Origin: Rikenella microfusus DSM 15922
GTDB lineage: Bacteria > Bacteroidota > Bacteroidia > Bacteroidales > Rikenellaceae
Assembly (NCBI RefSeq): GCF_000427365.1
Contig: NZ_KE386488.1
Coordinates: 930,001-994,000 of the forward strand
Direction of reading: 5' to 3'
Length of the DNA: 64,000 nt
Part shown: positions 52,641 to 60,996 of the stretch, one piece after another
Layout of the letters: every line of letters begins with the position of its first letter
How positions within the stretch are numbered: position 1 is the first letter of the stretch
Notes under the pieces: generated by a model
Database searches by the model: none
What the model was told of the DNA's origin: nothing
The model's input: only the letters and a program-made list of their open reading frames with translations
Program-made: the position numbers and the translations under genes

Positions 52641-54947
52641 ATGACCGTCAGCATATTCTCCAGATTCGCCGCGTTGTGCGGCGGAACGATACTCGCCGTT
52701 TCATGCGGCACGCAGCAGACGCCCGTTCCCCAGATCCGCGTCATTCCGAAACCCGTCTCGATCGCCGAAGGAGAAGGCGTATTCAAACTCAAAAGCGGTA
52801 TGACCGTTTCCGCCGACTCGTCGCTGGCTCCTGCCGCCCGATACCTGGCCGAAGCATTGGAAGCATCCTCGGCTCTCCAGCTCGAACCCGCGCAATCCGG
52901 CAAGAAGGGGAATATCGACCTGCGGCTCGGATTGACGAACGACAATCCGGAAGCCTACTCCCTGACCGTCGACGAGAACGGCATCGCCATTCAGGGAGCC
53001 ACTCCCCGCGGCGTGCTGATGGGGATCGCCACCCTGCGGCAGCTGGTACCGGTCGATCCGAAAGACAGCCGGATCCCTTACGTGAGCGTTACCGATGCTC
53101 CGCGATTCGACTGGCGCGGGGCGCATCTCGACGTGAGCCGCCATTTCTATACCGCCGATCAGGTCAAAGACTTCATCGACCTGATGGCGATCTACAAGCT
53201 CAACAAATTCCACTGGCACCTGACCGACGACCAGGGTTGGCGTATCGAGATCAAACAGTATCCGTTGCTGACAGAAAAAGGGGCCTGGCGCAAATTCGAC
53301 AAGAACGACCGGCAGTGCATGCGGATGGCCGCCGAGGAAGACAATCCCGACCTGCTGATTCCGCAGGAGCTGACCCGGATCGAAAACGGGGACACGCTGT
53401 ACGGCGGATTTTACACGCAGGACGAGATTCGCGAGGTGGTGGCCTACGCCGCCGCGCGCGGAATCGACGTGATTCCGGAACTGGATATGCCGGGCCACCT
53501 GATGGGGGCGCAGCAGGGTTACCCGTGGATCACCTGCAACGGGGAGTCGAGCTGGGGCGAGAGTTTTTCGTCGCCGCTGTGCCCCGGAAAAGACTCCGCG
53601 CTGATGTTCGCCAAGAACGTGTACAGCGAGGTCTTTTCATTATTTCCGTATGAATACGTGCACCTGGGGGCGGATGAAGTCGAAAAGACGAATTGGAAAG
53701 CGTGTCCGGATTGTCAGGCAAGAATCGGAAAATACGGACTGAAGGATGAAAACGAGCTTCAGGCGTGGTTCGTGCACGACATGGAACGCCATTTCAACGC
53801 CAACGGCAAGAAGTTGATCGGCTGGGACGAAATCGTGGACGGCGGACTCTCGCCGACGGCTACGATCACCTGGTGGCGCGACTGGGCGCCGAAAGCGGTG
53901 GTTACGGCGACCGCGCAGGGCAACAAGGTGATCGTCTGTCCGGATTTCCTGCTTTACCTCGACTTTGCGGAGCAGGCCCGCGATCTGAAACGGATATACG
54001 ATACCGAACCGACGACTTATCGGGCGGACTGGAACCTGACACCGCAGCAAAAAGCGAACATCCGGGGCATACAGGCCAATACGTGGTGCGAACGGATTCC
54101 GAGCGTGCGGCGCATGCAGTACCAGATACTGCCGCGTTTGCTGGCCCACAGCGAAATAGCCTGGGTACAGCCGGAAGCCAAGGATTGGGAGGATTTCCAA
54201 AGGCGCTTCGTGGCGCAGGCGGATTATTTCGACCGCCGCGGCATCAATTACCGGGTTCCGGACCTGACCGGGTTCAACGATATCAACGTGTTCGTGGATA
54301 CGGCCGTGGTCGAAGCGAAGTGTATCCTGCCGAACATACGGGTGAGGTACACGACGGACGGCAGTTTCCCGAATGCGGAATCGCCCCTTTATACCGGCCC
54401 GATCACGATAACGGAATCGACGAAATTCATTTTCCGCCCGTTCCGCCCGGACGGTACGGCGGGGGCGATGCAGACGGCGGAATACCGCAAGGAGGACTAT
54501 TCTCCGGCACAGGCTTTGCCGGAGAAAAAAATGGAGGATGGCATCCGGATGGTTTACCGCGAGTTCAAGGGCCGCAAGTGTGCGGAGATCGGGGAGGCGA
54601 AGGTGGTACGGAATTATACGCTGGACAGCGTGGGGGTCCCTTCCGGGCTGGAGGGCTGGCTGGGGCTGGTGTACGAAGGGTATGTGGAGATTCCTGCGGA
54701 CGGGGTTTATACGTTCGCGCTGACGTCGAACGACGGTTCGATGCTCTATGTGGACGACGAGCGGCTGATCGACAACGACGGACCGCACGGGGATACGCGC
54801 CTGACGGCGCAACGGGCGCTGGCCGGGGGCTGGCACAAAATACGAGTCGAGTATTTCGATATGAATAACGGCGGCATGCTCTCGCTCAAATGGGCGTCGC
54901 CGAACGAAACGGCCCTGCGGACGCTGACCGGATTTAAACACTGGTAA
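52641..54947 (+). CDS. GH20 beta-N-acetylhexosaminidase lipoprotein with PA14 domain
   Basis: A 768-residue surface or periplasmic lipoprotein (lipobox LAVSC, Cys22). An N-terminal GH20b domain (25-150) precedes the GH20 barrel (155-510) with the catalytic pair Asp345-Glu346 (HLGADEVEKTNW) and HLTDDQGWRIEI. A chitobiase C-like strand region follows and then a PA14 domain (about 630-765, VEIPADGVYTFALTSNDGSM). It removes terminal GlcNAc or GalNAc from host glycans or chitin fragments. Its stop codon TAA lies inside the terminal repeat of family B copy B2. Before that insertion the protein would have ended one residue earlier. Confidence 0.94.
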   Translation: MTVSIFSRFAALCGGTILAVSCGTQQTPVPQIRVIPKPVSIAEGEGVFKLKSGMTVSADSSLAPAARYLAEALEASSALQLEPAQSGKKGNIDLRLGLTNDNPEAYSLTVDENGIAIQGATPRGVLMGIATLRQLVPVDPKDSRIPYVSVTDAPRFDWRGAHLDVSRHFYTADQVKDFIDLMAIYKLNKFHWHLTDDQGWRIEIKQYPLLTEKGAWRKFDKNDRQCMRMAAEEDNPDLLIPQELTRIENGDTLYGGFYTQDEIREVVAYAAARGIDVIPELDMPGHLMGAQQGYPWITCNGESSWGESFSSPLCPGKDSALMFAKNVYSEVFSLFPYEYVHLGADEVEKTNWKACPDCQARIGKYGLKDENELQAWFVHDMERHFNANGKKLIGWDEIVDGGLSPTATITWWRDWAPKAVVTATAQGNKVIVCPDFLLYLDFAEQARDLKRIYDTEPTTYRADWNLTPQQKANIRGIQANTWCERIPSVRRMQYQILPRLLAHSEIAWVQPEAKDWEDFQRRFVAQADYFDRRGINYRVPDLTGFNDINVFVDTAVVEAKCILPNIRVRYTTDGSFPNAESPLYTGPITITESTKFIFRPFRPDGTAGAMQTAEYRKEDYSPAQALPEKKMEDGIRMVYREFKGRKCAEIGEAKVVRNYTLDSVGVPSGLEGWLGLVYEGYVEIPADGVYTFALTSNDGSMLYVDDERLIDNDGPHGDTRLTAQRALAGGWHKIRVEYFDMNNGGMLSLKWASPNETALRTLTGFKHW

Positions 54948-55089
54948 GTATATACAACTTTACCCTATATTGCTTGATTTTCAGTATATTTCGGCCTGCG
55001 CCCACCTCCCGAAGCCGCAGAGCGGCTTGGGCGCGGGGCCGTTTAGGGAGATCGTTACCCGATTTTGGGTAAAATCGTATATACTTACC
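54943..55089. repeat. Family B MITE-like repeat, copy B2, with perfect 8-bp target duplication
   Basis: A 147-bp element from GGTAAGTATATACAAC to AAATCGTATATACTTACC. The 8-mer TAAACACT lies directly on both sides (54935-54942 and 55090-55097). The insertion falls in the last codons of the GH20 gene, whose TGG-TAA end is formed by ACACT|GGTAAG. This copy defines the element ends exactly. Confidence 0.92.
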
Positions 55090-55097
55090 TAAACACT

Positions 55098-55455
55098 AAC
55101 TGCCGGATTTATTTTGTGCCGAGTTAGGCGGCGAGTATAGCGAGCCGTGCGGGCCGGACGGTACCGCCGGACCCTCCTAATGAGCGATTGCAGCGCCTTA
55201 ACGGATGTCCGCGATAGGGGTAGTTACAGCCCCTTGCCCGGCACGAATACGCGTATTGGATTCCGGCTCGTAATCGTTGGTGTTCCTGCTTTATTCGGGC
55301 CGCCGCCACGGGCGGAAGCGCCAAAGGCGCTTGGCGGCAGGCCCGGCGATTCTTCGAATCGCAGCTGCTCGCTCCCAGCCTTATTGCAGCTCGCTCCGCT
55401 TGCCACTAATTGAAGTCAAGCGGTGACCTAAATAAACGAACGAAAATTACAGACT
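55098..55455. other. Repeat-derived gap upstream of the aldolase gene
   Basis: GC-rich blocks (GGCGGAAGCGCCAAAGGCGC, a hairpin-forming segment, and GCGATTCTTCGAATCGCAGC as in family D) end in TAAATAAACGAACGAAAA, which resembles a family A terminus. No gene is recognised. Confidence 0.4.
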
Positions 55456-56115
55456 ATGAAGTTTTTTTTGGATACGGCCAATCTTGAACAGATTCGGGAA
55501 GGGGCTGCGCTCGGTATTATCGACGGCGTGACGACCAACCCTTCCCTGATGGCCAGAGAAGGGATAGAAGGACAGGAAGCCGTCGAAGCCCATTATCGTC
55601 GGATTTGCGAAATCGTGGACGGCGACGTGAGCGCCGAAGTGCTGAGTACCGATTACGACGGGATGATCGCCGAGGGTACCGCACTGGCAGCACTGCACCC
55701 GCACATCGTGGTCAAAGTGCCCTGTACCGAAGCCGGCATACGGGCGATCCGGTACTTCGCCGACCACGGCATCCGCACCAACTGTACGCTGATATTCACC
55801 GTGGGACAGGCCGTGCTCGCAGCCAAAGCCGGCGCATCGTACGTGTCGCCCTTCGTAGGCCGGCTCGACGACATCTCGGAAGACGGCATCGGACTGGTCT
55901 CCTCCATTGTGGAAACTTTCGGAACCTACGGCTATGACAAAGACTGCCAAGTGCTGGCCGCGTCGATCCGCCACACGCGGCACATCATCGAATGTATGGA
56001 GGTCGGCGCCGACGTGGCGACCTGTCCGCTCAAAGCGATACTGGGACTGCTGCGGCATCCGCTCACCGACAAAGGGTTGGAACAATTCGTGCGCGACAGC
56101 GAGAAACTCCGCTGA
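55456..56115 (+). CDS. Transaldolase-like fructose-6-phosphate aldolase
   Basis: A 219-residue TIM-barrel aldolase of the short transaldolase/FSA subfamily. MKFFLDTANLEQIREG, DGVTTNPSLMAREG, the Schiff-base lysine in HIVVKVPCTEAG (residue about 90) and TNCTLIFTVGQAVLAAKAGA are diagnostic. It acts either as transaldolase in the non-oxidative pentose phosphate pathway or as fructose-6-phosphate aldolase; sequence does not separate the two securely. It is a single gene with its own terminator 25 bases downstream. Confidence 0.92.
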   Translation: MKFFLDTANLEQIREGAALGIIDGVTTNPSLMAREGIEGQEAVEAHYRRICEIVDGDVSAEVLSTDYDGMIAEGTALAALHPHIVVKVPCTEAGIRAIRYFADHGIRTNCTLIFTVGQAVLAAKAGASYVSPFVGRLDDISEDGIGLVSSIVETFGTYGYDKDCQVLAASIRHTRHIIECMEVGADVATCPLKAILGLLRHPLTDKGLEQFVRDSEKLR

Positions 56116-56140
56116 TCCGCAGCATATACGGAAGACAACA

Positions 56141-56175
56141 GAGGCGGGCCTGTCGTACGGCCCGCCTCTCCTTTT
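56141..56175 (+). terminator. Terminator after the aldolase gene
   Basis: GAGGCGGGCC (56141-56150) pairs with GGCCCGCCTC (56159-56168), followed by TCCTTTTTC. Confidence 0.9.
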
Positions 56176-56194
56176 TCAAATCGATTGGCCGGTA

Positions 56195-56665
56195 TTACTT
56201 CGTTCCCGAAATATCCCCGACCGGACAATCGCCGTTTTCGGCAACCTGCACGACCTCGATCCCCGCCCGCTCCAGCAGCTCCACTCCATCCCGCGAGTGG
56301 TAATCGTCGCAGAACACTACCCGCCGGATACCGGCCTGTATGATGAGTTTCGCGCACTCGATGCACGGCGACGCCGTAACATAAAGCGTCGCCCCCAACG
56401 AACTGTTGTTCGATTTGGCCACCTTGGTGATCGCGTTGGCTTCGGCGTGCAGCACATACGGTTTGGTCAGCCCCGTCGCTTCGTCTTCGCAGACGTTTTC
56501 GAACCCCTGCGGAGTCCCGTTGTAACCGTCCGAAATAATCATCTTGTCGCGCACGATGAGCGCCCCCACCTGCCGCCGCACGCAGTAGGAATTTTCGGCC
56601 CAAATGCGGGCCATACGGATATAACGGCTGTCCAGCAACCGTTGTTTCTGTTCGTGGTATCCCAT
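56195..56665 (-). CDS. Deoxycytidylate (dCMP) deaminase
   Basis: A 156-residue zinc-dependent deaminase of the dCMP deaminase/ComEB family supplying dUMP for thymidylate synthesis. The zinc and catalytic motifs are HAEANAI (His and Glu, about residue 72) and PCIECAKLI. CRRQVGALIVRDKMIISDGYNGTP (in part) matches the family. A C-terminal Cys segment (GDCPVGDI) is unremarkable. It is a single gene, convergent with the aldolase gene and preceded by a long inverted repeat at 56711-56756. Confidence 0.92.
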   Translation of the reverse strand: MGYHEQKQRLLDSRYIRMARIWAENSYCVRRQVGALIVRDKMIISDGYNGTPQGFENVCEDEATGLTKPYVLHAEANAITKVAKSNNSSLGATLYVTASPCIECAKLIIQAGIRRVVFCDDYHSRDGVELLERAGIEVVQVAENGDCPVGDISGTK

Positions 56666-56710
56666 AACGAATCGTTGGCCTTTCGTCCCGTAACTCGTCC
56701 TCGAACGGCA

Positions 56711-56756
56711 GAGAACCGTTTTTTCCGTCCATAAATTTACGGAAAGAACGGTTCTC
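56711..56756. repeat. Imperfect 18-bp inverted repeat upstream of the deaminase gene
   Basis: GAGAACCGTTTTTTCCGT (56711-56728) and ACGGAAAGAACGGTTCTC (56739-56756) are complements except one position. The AT-rich loop (CCATAAATTT) contains a minus-strand TAAATTTA, close to a -7 element. It could be an operator or the deaminase promoter region. 56760-56965 shows a family-B-like palindromic stretch only. Confidence 0.5.
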
Positions 56757-56965
56757 TCCTCACATCCGAACAGACCAATATAACTATAAAGGCCGGTTTA
56801 TTTTTCTTCGGAAATATCCCTTTCAGGCTTGTACTTCATATATTTAGCTCCCGGCTTTCGATGTCTCGGCACGCGTCCCCCTGCACGCCTGCGAGCTTGC
56901 CTGCGACCGAGACAGCCTTCCGGAAACCGGAACAAGCCGAATAGGGATACTTCCGTTTTCCTTTA

Positions 56966-57121
56966 GGTAAATTTATACGACTTTACCCTCTTATAGGTGC
57001 ACCCGATTTTCAATCTATTGCGGGCATCCTCCCTCGGAGAAGCCTCCCGGCCCTCTGTGCCGGGAGGCTTCGCAGGACCGTTCGGGGAGATCATGATCCG
57101 ATAAAGCCGTATATCATTACC
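56966..57121. repeat. Family B MITE-like repeat, copy B3, overlapping the hpf stop
   Basis: It starts GGTAAATTTATACGAC and ends AAGCCGTATATCATTACC. Interior ATTTTCAATCTATTGC and a strong hairpin (GAAGCCTCCCGGCC ... GCCGGGAGGCTTC). The flanks TTCCTTTA and TTTCCTTA match at 6 of 8. The hpf stop codon (57117-57119) lies inside the right terminal repeat, and the internal hairpin can act as the hpf terminator. Confidence 0.75.
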
Positions 57122-57404
57122 TTTCCTTATACCGTTCGATCTGCCGTTTGATGGCGTCCACGCAGAGGTCCACCGACTCCTCGAACGTTTTGCTGCGGCG
57201 TTCGGCCACGAGTTCGTTGCCCGGCACCGACAGTTTCAGCATCACGACTTTGTTTCCCGCCGTATCGTCCTTGTCCAGCCTGAGCGTCACTTCCGCCCCC
57301 GTGCTGTTGTCGATCATGCGGTCCAGTTTACCTACTTTATGCTGTACGAAATCGAGCAATTTCTGGTCTGCGTCGAATTTCACGGATTGAATCTGAATGT
57401 TCAT
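57117..57404 (-). CDS. hpf: Ribosome hibernation-promoting factor, short form
   Basis: A 95-residue HPF/RaiA protein (MNIQIQSVKFDADQKLLDFV, EVTLRLDKD, KTFEESVDLCVDAIKRQIERY) that binds the 30S decoding region in stationary phase. It lacks the C-terminal dimerisation domain of long HPF. It follows xerC with an 11-bp gap, the usual Bacteroidales xerC-hpf pairing, but no tRNA cluster or tuf gene follows here. Its TAA stop is formed by the terminal repeat of family B copy B3 (GGTAATG on the minus strand). Confidence 0.94.
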   Translation of the reverse strand: MNIQIQSVKFDADQKLLDFVQHKVGKLDRMIDNSTGAEVTLRLDKDDTAGNKVVMLKLSVPGNELVAERRSKTFEESVDLCVDAIKRQIERYKER

Positions 57405-57415
57405 ACCTTTCCTCC

Positions 57416-58345
57416 TTACTTTTCTTTAGTGTTTAAATGCGCCCTCGGATGGGCATGGTTATACGTCTCTTTCAGGGATTCTATCGTGTTGTGGGTATAT
57501 ATCTGCGTCGCGGCCAGCGAAGCGTGTCCCAGCAGTTGCTGTACCATTCGGACCGAAGCGCCGTGCTGCATCAGATGGGTAGCGAACGTATGCCGCAATA
57601 CATGCGGCGAACGTTTGCCCTGCACTCCCGCCGACGACAGGCATCCTCTCACGATCGTATAGACCCCCGTTGCGGAAAGCCTTTTACCTTTGTTGGATAA
57701 AAATAAACAATTTTCATCTCCTTCGCAAATCTTTTCCTGTGCCCGTACCGTCAAATAATGTTCCAAACGGGATGCCGTATCTGGGAGCAGCGGAATTTGC
57801 CTCTCTTTGGCTCCTTTGCCCATCACCCGTACGGTACGACCGGCCAGGTCGAGGCTTTCGAGCGTCAGGGATGCCAGCTCCGAGCGCCTCAACCCGCAGG
57901 CGTACAGCATCAGTACGACCATCGCATCCCGTTCGGCGGCGAACTCTTCGGAGGGTTCTTCCAATACCCGGACCAGCCGGTCCATCCGGCTCTGTTCGAC
58001 GAAAACGGGCAACCGGCGGCCGCTGCGCAACGCTTTGACGTCATGCACCGGATTTTTCGTGACCACGCCTTCGCGCATCAGGTAACGGAAAAAGGAACGC
58101 AGGGTGGATATTTTTCGGTTTACGCTGCCGACGGCGGTTCCGGTTTCCACTTCGCGCATCACCCAGCCGCGTACGTCTTTCAGACCGATTGTCTCCGGTT
58201 CCAGCATACCGTCCGGTGCGCCTCCGCTCTCCCTCATGTAAGCCTCGAACCCGCGCAGGTCGCGGGTATAAATATCGACGGTAGAGGCCGAGCTGCGTCG
58301 CTCGGCCTCCATATAGCGTCCGAATCGTTCGATATAATCGGTCAT
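57416..58345 (-). CDS. xerC: Tyrosine recombinase XerC
   Basis: A 309-residue site-specific recombinase for chromosome dimer resolution. The N-terminal core-binding domain (about 1-90, YMEAERRSSASTVDIY) is followed by the catalytic domain with Arg (ACGLRRSELASL), Lys-region (GKGAKERQIPLL), His-x-x-Arg (SPHVLRHTFATHL), His (LLGHASLAATQIY) and the nucleophile Tyr in TQIYTH. Length and the hpf linkage point to the housekeeping enzyme, not an integrase of a mobile element. No rpsU gene is seen upstream. Confidence 0.93.
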   Translation of the reverse strand: MTDYIERFGRYMEAERRSSASTVDIYTRDLRGFEAYMRESGGAPDGMLEPETIGLKDVRGWVMREVETGTAVGSVNRKISTLRSFFRYLMREGVVTKNPVHDVKALRSGRRLPVFVEQSRMDRLVRVLEEPSEEFAAERDAMVVLMLYACGLRRSELASLTLESLDLAGRTVRVMGKGAKERQIPLLPDTASRLEHYLTVRAQEKICEGDENCLFLSNKGKRLSATGVYTIVRGCLSSAGVQGKRSPHVLRHTFATHLMQHGASVRMVQQLLGHASLAATQIYTHNTIESLKETYNHAHPRAHLNTKEK

Positions 58346-58514
58346 ACGGAAATTCTTTGCGGAGCGGAAAACGTACCGGCTCTCTTGTGCTTCTCCGGCG
58401 GGCGATAACGGTAACCGGTCGAATACGGACAGTTCCGAAAATCCGCACAGCCATTTATCACTCCCGGCCGCCTCAGGGGAAATCGTAGTTTGGAGTAGTC
58501 CCGGCCTGCCCGCT

Positions 58515-58650
58515 GGCGCGGGAATTTTTAATCGAACGACTTATCGACTTTGTGCCCACTCCATCGGAGCCCACTCCCGGTCGGAGTGCCCGGCGGTACC
58601 GCCCAAGCCGGCGATTTTTTCGAATCGATAAGGATCGTACGATTAATCCA
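58515..58650. repeat. Family D repeat, copy D4
   Basis: It starts TTTTTAATCGAACGACTTAT and ends GATCGTACGATTAA. Interior CCCACTCCATCGGAGCCC and GCCGGCGATTTTTTCGAATC matches D3 strongly. It lies in the 747-base gap upstream of xerC, which holds no gene. Confidence 0.6.
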
Positions 58651-58768
58651 GGTAAGCAAAACCCGGAGCCAGCGAGGGCCAAACGAGCTTTGCGAGTGTT
58701 GCAACCCTTCGCCGGGGGTGGCTCCGGGCTGACCGCTACGCGGACAATTAATCGTAGGTTTAAAAAAC

Positions 58769-58830
58769 ACTCCCGGCTTCTTACAGGGTGTCGAAGTACG
58801 GGTAGAGGCTGCAAGTCCCGGATCGGAGCG
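58769..58830. repeat. Family F repeat, copy F2
   Basis: ACTCCCGGCTTCTTACAGGG then TGTCGAAGTACGGGTAGAGG matches F1 at 23179-23235. The remaining stretch 58831-59092 holds short palindromes (ACTCCG...CGGAGT at about 59008-59030, usable as the ABC operon terminator) and no gene. Confidence 0.55.
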
Positions 58831-59092
58831 TCCGGCGGCACCGGGTCTCCCGACAGGGAGACGGCCGGTCTGTCCGTTGCCGCGGAATAAACTGAAATGC
58901 AGTTTTTCAGCCGCGCAACGGTTCCCGGTACTGTTTACCCGTACAATCTTCCGTTCGTTCCGTCGTCTTTCTCACCAGGCAGACGCCGTCCGTCCGATAA
59001 AATAACAGACTCCGGGCGGTGAATCGGAGTCCGCTCTTCCGATTTTCGGGAAACGGGATGGCAGCCGGTCGCACGTCCGCCCCCGAAACGGA

Positions 59093-60229
59093 TTATGGTT
59101 GCGGGCGCTCCCTGCGCGAGAACATCCACAGGGCCAATCCGATCAGCAACACCGTCATTCCGCCCAATACCGTCAGCGGCAACCATACGTCCGTTACCGG
59201 CTGTCCCTTGAGCATCAGTCCTTTGACGCCTTCGATAAACCATGTCGCCGGTACGGCCTGGCATATCCATTGCAGCACGACGGGCATGTTGGCCGGCGGA
59301 AAAATGAAGCCTGACAGCAGCATCGTCGGCAGCAGAAGCCCCAGCAGCGACGAAGTCAGGGCCGACTGTTGCGTCTTGACCAGCGATGAAATCAATATCC
59401 CCAACCCGATGGCCGACAGGATGAACAGCGAGCACAGCAACGCCACGCCCCACACGCTCCCGTAACAGGGCATTCCGAAGACGAGCGTACCCAGCAGCAT
59501 GATAAGCGCCGTATTGACCGCCGTCAGCGCGAAATAGGGGACCACTTTGCCCAATACGATCGTCCGGGCCTTGAGCGGCGATACCGTCAGCAACCGCAAC
59601 GTGCCCGTCTCCTTTTCCCGGGCCAGCGTCACCGAAGTCATCATCGCCGCGACGATCATGACGATCATGGCGATCACGCCCGGCACGAACATGTAGGCCG
59701 ATTTGAGTTCCGGATTGTACATCATCCGCACATTGATCCGCAGCGGGGCGTCGGCGGCCGGCGAAAGACCCTGCGCGGCGTTCAGCTCCGCGTTCAGGTC
59801 GGCCACGATGCCCGATGCGTAGCCGATGATCGTAGTGGCGACGTTCAGGTCGGAAGCGTCGGTCACCAGCTGTACCTGCGCTCCCCCGTACCGTCGGGCG
59901 TCCGAACCGAACCCGGACGGGATAACGACCACCATCTTGACCGTGCCTTTCTTGAAAGCCGCGTCGATATCCGTCTCCCGCCGCACCTCGTCCACGATAC
60001 GGAACTGATCGGCTGCCGTCAGTTTCCGGAGCAGTCGGCGTGTCAGCGGATCGCCGTGCGACGAATCCAGCACCGCGATCGGCGTGCGGTCGATGTCGGT
60101 CGAGATCACGTAACCGAATAGCAGCACCAGCGCCAACGGAATGGCGAACAGCATGACAAGCGTCCGCCGTTCGCGCAGGATATGCCGCCACTCTTTGGCG
60201 ACGAAACTCGAGAAACTGCCGTTTTTCAT
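59093..60229 (-). CDS. ABC-2 type exporter permease
   Basis: A 378-residue membrane subunit of the YbhS/YbhR (ABC-2) family. It has an N-terminal helix (TLVMLFAIPLALVLLFGYV), a large periplasmic domain (about 50-180; TPIAVLDSSHGDPLTRRLL), then five C-terminal helices with TLAREKETGTLRLLTVSPL and the family signature LSGFIFPPANMP. Its start overlaps the stop of the ATP-binding gene by 4 bp (ATGA). It is the last gene of the run. Related systems usually have two permeases, so this one may homodimerise or lack its partner. Confidence 0.9.
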   Translation of the reverse strand: MKNGSFSSFVAKEWRHILRERRTLVMLFAIPLALVLLFGYVISTDIDRTPIAVLDSSHGDPLTRRLLRKLTAADQFRIVDEVRRETDIDAAFKKGTVKMVVVIPSGFGSDARRYGGAQVQLVTDASDLNVATTIIGYASGIVADLNAELNAAQGLSPAADAPLRINVRMMYNPELKSAYMFVPGVIAMIVMIVAAMMTSVTLAREKETGTLRLLTVSPLKARTIVLGKVVPYFALTAVNTALIMLLGTLVFGMPCYGSVWGVALLCSLFILSAIGLGILISSLVKTQQSALTSSLLGLLLPTMLLSGFIFPPANMPVVLQWICQAVPATWFIEGVKGLMLKGQPVTDVWLPLTVLGGMTVLLIGLALWMFSRRERPQP

Positions 60230-60996
60230 GCTTCGCCCTCCTTCGCGGTTGTGTCCGGTACCGCCGTGCTTCGGGTCAGCTTTCCGAACAGGTCGTCCAT
60301 ATCCCTTGCTCCGTATTCCCGCATCAGCGTGCGCGGCTTGTCCAGCGCTTTCATCTGACCGTCGGCCATGATGAGCGTCCGGTTGCAGTAGAGCGCTTCG
60401 TCCAGGTAGTGTGTCGTCACCAGGATGGTGGTCCCCTCGTCCGCCGCGTCGAGGATCAACTCCCAGAACCGGCGCCGCCCCAGCGGATCGACGCCGCCGG
60501 TCGGTTCGTCCAGAAAGAGCACTTCGGGCCGGTGGAGCATCGCCGCCGAGAGGGCGATCTTCTGTTTCCAGCCAGGCGGCAAGCCGCCCACCAGTTGGTT
60601 CTTCAACGGTTCCATTTCCAGTTTGCGGTACATCTCTTCCGTCCGTTCCCGCAGCGCGGCACGCCTCAGCCCGTAGATCGTCCCGAAGAGTTGCAGGTTT
60701 TCGCCGACGGTCAGATCGTCGTAGAGCGAAAACCGCTGGCTCATGTAGCCGATGCGCCGTTTGACCTGTTCCGGCCGGCGGGCCACGTCGTATCCTGCGA
60801 CCTCGGCCCGGCCGGAAGTCGGTTTCAGCAGGCCGCACAGCATCCGGATCGCGGTAGTCTTGCCCGCTCCGTTGGCACCGAGGAAGCCGAACACTTCGCC
60901 CCGCTCCACTCCGAACGTCAGGTCGTCCACGGCGGTGAAATCTCCGAACCGGCGGGTGAGATGCTGTACGATGATATTCTTTCCTTCCTGAGTCAT
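60226..60996 (-). CDS. ABC exporter ATP-binding protein (second)
   Basis: A 256-residue nucleotide-binding subunit: Walker A GANGAGKTT (near 39-47), Q-loop YMSQRFSLYDDLTV, a signature that reads LPPGWKQKIALSAAML (GGLPPGWKQ in place of LSGGxxQ), Walker B VLFLDEPTGGVDP and the H-loop VTTHYLDEA. The LPPGW signature is typical of the second half of YbhF-like fused ATPases. It overlaps both neighbours by 4 bp. With the next gene it corresponds to a YbhF split in two. Likely role: export of drugs or lipophilic compounds. Confidence 0.9.
   Translation of the reverse strand: MTQEGKNIIVQHLTRRFGDFTAVDDLTFGVERGEVFGFLGANGAGKTTAIRMLCGLLKPTSGRAEVAGYDVARRPEQVKRRIGYMSQRFSLYDDLTVGENLQLFGTIYGLRRAALRERTEEMYRKLEMEPLKNQLVGGLPPGWKQKIALSAAMLHRPEVLFLDEPTGGVDPLGRRRFWELILDAADEGTTILVTTHYLDEALYCNRTLIMADGQMKALDKPRTLMREYGARDMDDLFGKLTRSTAVPDTTAKEGEA

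Noticed and set aside
57416-58345. XerC as integrase of a mobile island or of the repeat families
   Set aside because: Length, motifs and the hpf partnership fit the housekeeping recombinase; no att sites or cargo flank it.
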